From the IMG/VR virus record IMGVR_UViG_3300044535_001629, positions 1-21,942 of that record: DNA of 21,942 bases, one strand, 5' to 3'. Below the pieces are notes generated by a model. It saw nothing but the letters and a program-made list of their open reading frames with translations, was not told the DNA's origin and ran no database searches. The translations under genes and the position numbers were made by a program. The stretch's first letter is position 1; every line of letters starts with the position of its first letter. Shown piece after piece: positions 17,220 to 21,942 of the stretch. This stretch comes from a virus.

Positions 17220-17229
17220 AATGTCGTGA

Positions 17230-19659
17230 TTAGGATGAACACCCAAAACAATCAAAGTCACTATTTTCAGGTTTTGGTGGTAAGTTCATATCACTATAAC
17301 TAACAGTGGGAACTTCAACTTTAACTTTAGGTTGTTGTATTTTTGATACGTCAACCGCCAAGTGTTTAGCCCCTGTTGAAATAGCTTTGGTTCTAACATA
17401 ATAACATAATGTTTTCAAACCACTTTCCCAAGAGTGGAAGTGTGATGATGTGATTTTAGATAAAGTTGGGTTACCCATATAGATATTCATTGACTGTGAT
17501 TGGTCGATGAATGGTGCTCTATCGGCAGCCATATCAATTAATTGTTTCTGTGAAATCTCCCAAATTGTTTTATACTTAGGTATTAAGTGTTCAATTCTTT
17601 TTACTTTTTTCAAATAATTTTTGTCTTCAGAATCTAAGTAATTATTAAAATTAATATTTTGAATCGACCCTTCATTTAAGATAATTTCATTTTTTAAATC
17701 TTCAGACCAAATACCAATCTTTTCAAAATCATTGATGAGGTATTTGTTAACAATCATTATTTCTCCACCGACAACTCGTCTATTAAATATTGCCGAGTGA
17801 GCTGGTTCAGTCATTTCGTATGAACCTGTGATTTTTGCTGAAGACGCAACTGGCATTTGTGCGGTAAATAATGAATTACATATACCATAGTCAGAAACAC
17901 TTTTCTTTAGTTTGTTCCAATCCCACATTCCTGAAAGTTCTGTTTCATTAACTCCCCACATATCAAATTGGAAAATACCTTTTGACATTGGCGAATCTTT
18001 AAAGAATGAATATGATTTGTATTTACCGTTCATACATAACTCATTACTTTCTGTAATTGCTGCATAATAGATAGTTTCAAAAATATCTTTATTTAATTTT
18101 TTAGCATCATTCGATGTGAAAGTATAATCCATTAAATAAAATACGTCAGCTAAACCTTGTGTTCCAATAGCGATTGCTCGTTGTTCTAACCCACCTTTTA
18201 AACCTTTTTCTGTTGAGTAATTATTAATGTCGATAACTTTGTTTAAAGCCTTAACAACTTTACGTGTTTCTTCATATAATAAATTGAAATTAAACTCCCC
18301 GTCTTTAACGAAGTTTTTCAATACCATAGATGATAAAGTACAAATTGCAGTAGTCTTTTCATCGGTATATTGGTAAATCTCATTACACAAGTTAGATTGT
18401 TTAATCACTCCAATATTTTGGTGGTTAGTCTTTCTATTTGCATTGTCCTTAGAACATAGATAAGGAACTCCCGTTTCTACTTGTGACTCAACAATTTTAG
18501 ACCATATGTCTTGTGCTTTAACTTTTTTACCAAGACCCATACTAACCGCAGTGTTATAAACGTCTTCGTATTCTTCGCCATAACATTCTTGTAAACCTTT
18601 TAATCCCGCCTTTTTAATATCATTAGGACAGAACAAATACCAATCAGCGTTATTTTTTACAGCCTTCATAAAATTATCAGGAATCCAAAGTGCCGTAAAT
18701 AAATCACGAGCTCTTAGTTCTTCAGCACCTGTATTCTTTTTAATATCTAATAAATCAAAGATATCTTTGTGCCATGGTTCAAGATAGATAGCAGCACTAC
18801 CAGGTCTACGACCTTGTTGATTAAAGAATCTAAGTGATTCATTAACAATCTTTAAGTATTTTAAAAGTCCACCAGCATAACCACCTGAAGTCGATATTCT
18901 ACTTTCTTTACTACGGATGTTTGACATTGAAAGTCCGATACCAGCAGCGTCTGAAGAGAATGTTGAGATGTCTCTTAAAGTTCCTAACAAACCTTCTCTT
19001 GAATCTGAATCATTATAATGTAATACGCAAGATGCTAATTGTGGAACTTTTGTACCCGAGTTAATCATGATAGGTGTCGCCTTGGAAATTAGTTGGTTTG
19101 ATAAAGAGGTGTAATATTCTTTAGCCTGTTCCAACGTATCTGTAACCCATAACGCAACTCTCATATACATATGTTGTGGTCTTTCAATAACCAACCCTGT
19201 TGGTCTTTTTAACAAGTACATCTCTTGTAAAGACCTCCAAGCAAAATAATCAAAGTTATAATCATTTTCATGATTGATTATGGAGTCAATGTTTTCTTCA
19301 CCGTATTGATTTATCTTGTTCATCAACTCTTCATGAACGACACCATCACCATATAAAACTTTCATGGTATCACAAAAACTATCTGAAGTTTCTTTATGGT
19401 AAGATGAAATAGCAACTGAAGATGCAAGTCTTGAATAGTCATGATGACTTCCGGTATATGCCGCAGCAATTTCATAAATTAACTTATCCAACTCTTTAGT
19501 TGTGACTTTACCTTCTGTTGGTACAGAAGTAATGACTTTGATGAAAATTTCATCAGAGTTAACGTTTAATCCTTTTGCGGAACGCTTTACTCGGTTGTAA
19601 ATCTTTTGTGGGTTAAATGCCACAAGGTCTCCGTCTCTTTTAATTATTTTTAATGACAT
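17230..19659 (-). CDS. nrdA: Ribonucleoside-diphosphate reductase alpha subunit, class Ia
   Basis: This is the catalytic subunit that reduces ribonucleoside diphosphates to deoxy forms for phage DNA synthesis, working with NrdB. It has 809 aa, slightly longer than E. coli NrdA (761) and T4 NrdA (754). Residues 1-95 form an ATP-cone (KRDGDLVAFNPQKIYNRVKR...), the allosteric activity site. Catalytic residues are all present: C211 (QLASCVLHYND), N423-C425-E427 (SNLCNEIYQ), C440 (AICTLSS, thiyl radical Cys), Y753-Y754 (CYYVRTKA, radical relay), and the C-terminal redox pair C804/C807. The tail pair is spaced CxxC (DCFGCSS), tighter than the CxxxxC of E. coli. The frame is continuous, with no intron or intein, although phage nrd genes often carry them. 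The ATG lies 10 nt after the nrdB stop, with a T/A-rich leader. The gene ends in a strong terminator. Confidence 0.98.
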   Translation of the reverse strand: MSLKIIKRDGDLVAFNPQKIYNRVKRSAKGLNVNSDEIFIKVITSVPTEGKVTTKELDKLIYEIAAAYTGSHHDYSRLASSVAISSYHKETSDSFCDTMKVLYGDGVVHEELMNKINQYGEENIDSIINHENDYNFDYFAWRSLQEMYLLKRPTGLVIERPQHMYMRVALWVTDTLEQAKEYYTSLSNQLISKATPIMINSGTKVPQLASCVLHYNDSDSREGLLGTLRDISTFSSDAAGIGLSMSNIRSKESRISTSGGYAGGLLKYLKIVNESLRFFNQQGRRPGSAAIYLEPWHKDIFDLLDIKKNTGAEELRARDLFTALWIPDNFMKAVKNNADWYLFCPNDIKKAGLKGLQECYGEEYEDVYNTAVSMGLGKKVKAQDIWSKIVESQVETGVPYLCSKDNANRKTNHQNIGVIKQSNLCNEIYQYTDEKTTAICTLSSMVLKNFVKDGEFNFNLLYEETRKVVKALNKVIDINNYSTEKGLKGGLEQRAIAIGTQGLADVFYLMDYTFTSNDAKKLNKDIFETIYYAAITESNELCMNGKYKSYSFFKDSPMSKGIFQFDMWGVNETELSGMWDWNKLKKSVSDYGICNSLFTAQMPVASSAKITGSYEMTEPAHSAIFNRRVVGGEIMIVNKYLINDFEKIGIWSEDLKNEIILNEGSIQNINFNNYLDSEDKNYLKKVKRIEHLIPKYKTIWEISQKQLIDMAADRAPFIDQSQSMNIYMGNPTLSKITSSHFHSWESGLKTLCYYVRTKAISTGAKHLAVDVSKIQQPKVKVEVPTVSYSDMNLPPKPENSDFDCFGCSS

Positions 19660-19669
19660 GTTATAAAAT

Positions 19670-20617
19670 TTAAAAATCGTCTGTGAATGTTATAGTTTCG
19701 TTTAACTTCGCTTTTTGGTATTCCATTGTTCTTGATTCAAAGAAATTACCTTTAGTTTCAACCGCAATTTGTTCCATGAACTTAAATGGTTGTTCTACAT
19801 TAAATTCTTTACTACATCCGAATTTAAGTAATAGACCATCAACAACAAACTCCAAATATTGTTTCATCAAGTTTGAATTCATACCGATTAAAGATACAGG
19901 TAAGGATTCAGTGATAAATTCTTTTTCAATTTCCAAAGCCGATAACAAAATCTCTTTAATTCTTTTTTCAGATGGTTTTTCTTCCAAGTGGTTATTCAAC
20001 AAGTGAATTGCAAAATCACAATGTAAGTTTTCATCTTTAAAGATAAGTGAGTTAGCATTACATAGTCCTTGCATAATTCCTCTTGATTTCATCCAGAAAA
20101 TAGAACAAAATGAACCTGAAAAGAAGATACCTTCAACGGCAGCAAACGCAACTAATCTTTCAGCGAATGATGCATTTTCAATCCATTCTAATGCCCATTT
20201 AGCTTTCTTTTGAACTGCAGGTAGTCTATCAATCGCATTGAAACACTCGTCCTTTTCTTTGGCGTTTGAGATGTACGTATCAATCAATAATGAATACATT
20301 AATGAGTGAATGTTTTCCATCGCCAATTGGATTCCATAGAAAAACTTAGCTTCAGGATATTGAACTTCACGATAGAAGTTTTCAGCCAAGTTTTCATTTA
20401 CAATACCATCTGAAGCCGCGAAAAATGACAATACGTTCTTAATAAAGAATTTTTCGTTGTCTGTTAAATTTTCCCAATCTCTGATGTCATTTGTTAAATC
20501 GACCTCTTCTGCCGTCCAAAATGCGGCTTGGTGTTGTTTGTAATATTCCCATATATCATTGTGTTCGATAGGGAAGATGACGAACCGACCAGGGTTTTCT
20601 GTTAATATTTTTTCCAT
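19670..20617 (-). CDS. nrdB: Ribonucleoside-diphosphate reductase beta subunit, class Ia
   Basis: This is the radical-generating small subunit, which houses a di-iron centre and a tyrosyl radical passed to NrdA. It has 315 aa, shorter than E. coli or T4 NrdB (about 375-390), mainly from a short N-terminus. Metal ligands can be read as D40 (WTAEEVDL), E101 and H104 (MENIHSLMY), E162 ([11 protein letters not shown]), E196 and H199 (KDENLHCDF). Y108 is the candidate radical tyrosine. The sequence resembles the eukaryote-type R2 subgroup (compare 'FWTAEEVDL', 'ASDGIV.ENL', 'YSLLIDTYI'). The position after H104-Ser is Leu, where the eukaryotic type has Glu; this site also varies in bacteria. The C-terminus 'TFTDDF' is the expected docking tail for NrdA. 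It lies between the helicase (14-nt gap) and nrdA (10-nt gap), on one transcript. Confidence 0.98.
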   Translation of the reverse strand: MEKILTENPGRFVIFPIEHNDIWEYYKQHQAAFWTAEEVDLTNDIRDWENLTDNEKFFIKNVLSFFAASDGIVNENLAENFYREVQYPEAKFFYGIQLAMENIHSLMYSLLIDTYISNAKEKDECFNAIDRLPAVQKKAKWALEWIENASFAERLVAFAAVEGIFFSGSFCSIFWMKSRGIMQGLCNANSLIFKDENLHCDFAIHLLNNHLEEKPSEKRIKEILLSALEIEKEFITESLPVSLIGMNSNLMKQYLEFVVDGLLLKFGCSKEFNVEQPFKFMEQIAVETKGNFFESRTMEYQKAKLNETITFTDDF

Positions 20618-20631
20618 AATTTTTAATTAAT

Positions 20632-21942
20632 TTAAGATTGTTGTTCTTTTTGCTTTTTCTTTTCTAAAAGCTCTTTGATTCTATTTCTGTTTCTATCTTC
20701 TTTTTGTTCTTCTAAACCTAAGAAAGTAACACTTTGTTCTGTATCTATTTCAAGCATTGCGTTGTCGAATTTACAATTTTCAAACACAATACCATCTTTT
20801 CCGATTCTTGATTTTGTAATCGCTATGGTTGCCAAGTTCATTTCTTTTTGTTGTAATGATTTAGCAATCGTAATGATTACGTGACCAACTTGAGCCTTTT
20901 TAATTGACCCACCCATTTGGTCTGTGGTTACAACATCTGATGAAATCGAATTACGATTTCCTTGTGTTGCCGTCCAACCTGCAATATCCAATTCGTGACA
21001 CATCGCCTCAAATGCTCTCATAACCGAACCTTCACTTTTCCACTCATCTCCCAACATTTTATCAGGAACCACACAATCAATGTAATCCAAGATAACCATA
21101 TCTACTTTATTACCCTCAGCAATCATTTTTCTAACCTGATTTTTAATCTGGTTCATAGTGACCGTGTCTGAAGGTAACTTTTTCATTATCAATTTATTTT
21201 TTCTTGTAGATTGGATGTGTCTTACTTTTTCAATAACATCTTCTCTATTTTCTGTTAAATCGTCAGGGTGCATTCCAGTCCAAAGTGTAATGTGTTTTCT
21301 TTGGATAATTTTAGGATTGTCTTCAAAAAATATTTGTAAAACATTATATCCCAAATTAAATGCGTGGTTTGCAATTTTTGTAGTAAATGTAGACTTACCA
21401 ACTCCTGTAGGTGCTAATATAACGCCAATTTCTCCTTTTGCCAAACCTCCACGAAGAAGATTGTCAATACCAGGGATTCCAATTGGAACCGGGTGTCTAT
21501 AGTCGTCATCTAAAACCTCATCAAGGTTAAAGAAAACGTCGGTTGTTCCTTTATCAACTTCACCAACTTGTAAGGCTCCTCTTACCATCTCTTCTAAGTG
21601 GTCATAACTTTCAAACTCACCTTTATCAATGATTGATTGAGCCTTTGTCATAACCTTCTGTAATTCTTGTTGTTTACAGAATTTTAATGACTTCTCTTGA
21701 ACGAAGATTGAACCTTCATCAGATACGTCTTTTACTTGTTTTAATGTGTCCAAAACACTCTTCTGAGCCATTGGAGAGGAGATTTCTGACTTTGTTAGTT
21801 GTTCTAAAGTATCAAATGTAGGAGTATGTTCATATTTTGAATAATACTCCTTAATCATTTGACAAATGATACGAAAATACTGGTTATCAAAGTAATGTGG
21901 GTCAATGACTTCGAGAATCGAATTTGAGAAATCCTTGTATAC
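20632..21942 (-). CDS. Replicative DNA helicase, DnaB / T4 gp41 family, 5' end beyond window
   Basis: This is a hexameric RecA-fold 5'-3' helicase that unwinds the fork at the phage replisome. The frame stays open to the right edge: 28 codons precede the first visible Met (21858), and they read as a typical helicase N-terminal domain (VYKDFSNSILEVIDPHYFDN, then FRIICQ). The gene therefore begins outside the window and the Met at 21858 is internal. 436 codons are visible, against 475 aa for T4 gp41, so some tens of residues are missing. In visible numbering, Walker A is at 178-185 (APTGVGKST region, 21388-21411), Walker B is 'VDMVILDYID' at 280-289, and a sensor-like 'ATQGNR' lies near 325. 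The C-terminus is a charged coiled tail (RNRIKELLEKKKQKEQQS). It is the first gene of the visible helicase-nrdB-nrdA transcript. Confidence 0.95.
   Translation of the reverse strand, partial: VYKDFSNSILEVIDPHYFDNQYFRIICQMIKEYYSKYEHTPTFDTLEQLTKSEISSPMAQKSVLDTLKQVKDVSDEGSIFVQEKSLKFCKQQELQKVMTKAQSIIDKGEFESYDHLEEMVRGALQVGEVDKGTTDVFFNLDEVLDDDYRHPVPIGIPGIDNLLRGGLAKGEIGVILAPTGVGKSTFTTKIANHAFNLGYNVLQIFFEDNPKIIQRKHITLWTGMHPDDLTENREDVIEKVRHIQSTRKNKLIMKKLPSDTVTMNQIKNQVRKMIAEGNKVDMVILDYIDCVVPDKMLGDEWKSEGSVMRAFEAMCHELDIAGWTATQGNRNSISSDVVTTDQMGGSIKKAQVGHVIITIAKSLQQKEMNLATIAITKSRIGKDGIVFENCKFDNAMLEIDTEQSVTFLGLEEQKEDRNRNRIKELLEKKKQKEQQS

Noticed and set aside
17230-20617. Intron, intein or homing endonuclease in nrdA or nrdB, as often found in phage nrd genes
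   Set aside because: Both frames are continuous, of normal length, and carry all catalytic motifs in the expected order and spacing.
21158-21502. Plus-strand 114-codon open frame
   Set aside because: It is antisense to the Walker A/B region of the helicase, whose conserved motifs prove the minus-strand frame.
1-21942. Stop-codon reassignment (TAG or TGA read as an amino acid), known in some large Bacteroidota phages
   Set aside because: All genes are open under the standard code to natural TAA stops, with tight spacing to the next start. No in-frame TAG or TGA needs explaining.

Overview
The window looks like part of a contractile-tailed (myovirus-type) double-stranded DNA phage genome, distantly T4-like, whose host is most likely a member of the Bacteroidota (Flavobacteriia or a relative). 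Evidence for a T4-like phage: a DnaB/gp41-type replicative helicase, class Ia ribonucleotide reductase (nrdB, nrdA), and baseplate wedge proteins of the gp25 and gp6/gpJ families. Evidence for the host, which is inference: AT-rich DNA, A/T-rich leaders with no clear Shine-Dalgarno sequence, and a large edge ORF made of repeats that resemble those of the flavobacterial gliding adhesin SprB. All genes read on the minus strand, so transcription runs from high to low coordinates. All eleven visible stop codons are TAA.

Right part (about 17.2-21.9 kb), DNA metabolism: the helicase (its 5' end lies beyond the right edge), then nrdB and nrdA with gaps of 14 and 10 nt. The module closes with a clear rho-independent terminator after nrdA. 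Together these genes would supply dNTPs and unwind DNA at the phage replisome.

Left part (about 1-17.15 kb), tail and baseplate: gp25, gp6, a giant 1632-1634 aa protein with a regulatory-like beta domain and a strongly hydrophobic core, three coupled unfamiliar or PKD-bearing proteins (583, 280 and 380 aa), a 302 aa protein, a 1119 aa protein with a tail-protein-I/gp7-like helical region, a Thr-Pro hinge and a C-terminal beta domain, and finally the SprB-repeat-like protein that runs off the left edge. Genes are packed with 8-nt or 1-nt overlaps, or gaps of 1-8 nt. The only three gaps above 30 nt in this block (6117-6148, about 14775-14839, 17145-17229) each carry the same 10-mer, AACTATTTAT on the minus strand, which is a candidate late promoter or other control element.

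No stretch longer than 300 nt lacks a gene. I saw no tRNA, rRNA, CRISPR array, insertion sequence, intron or intein. The least explained part is the 1.8-14.8 kb block of very large, mostly unrecognised structural proteins, several with Ig/PKD-like or adhesin-like modules. These probably form the outer baseplate and host-contact apparatus.
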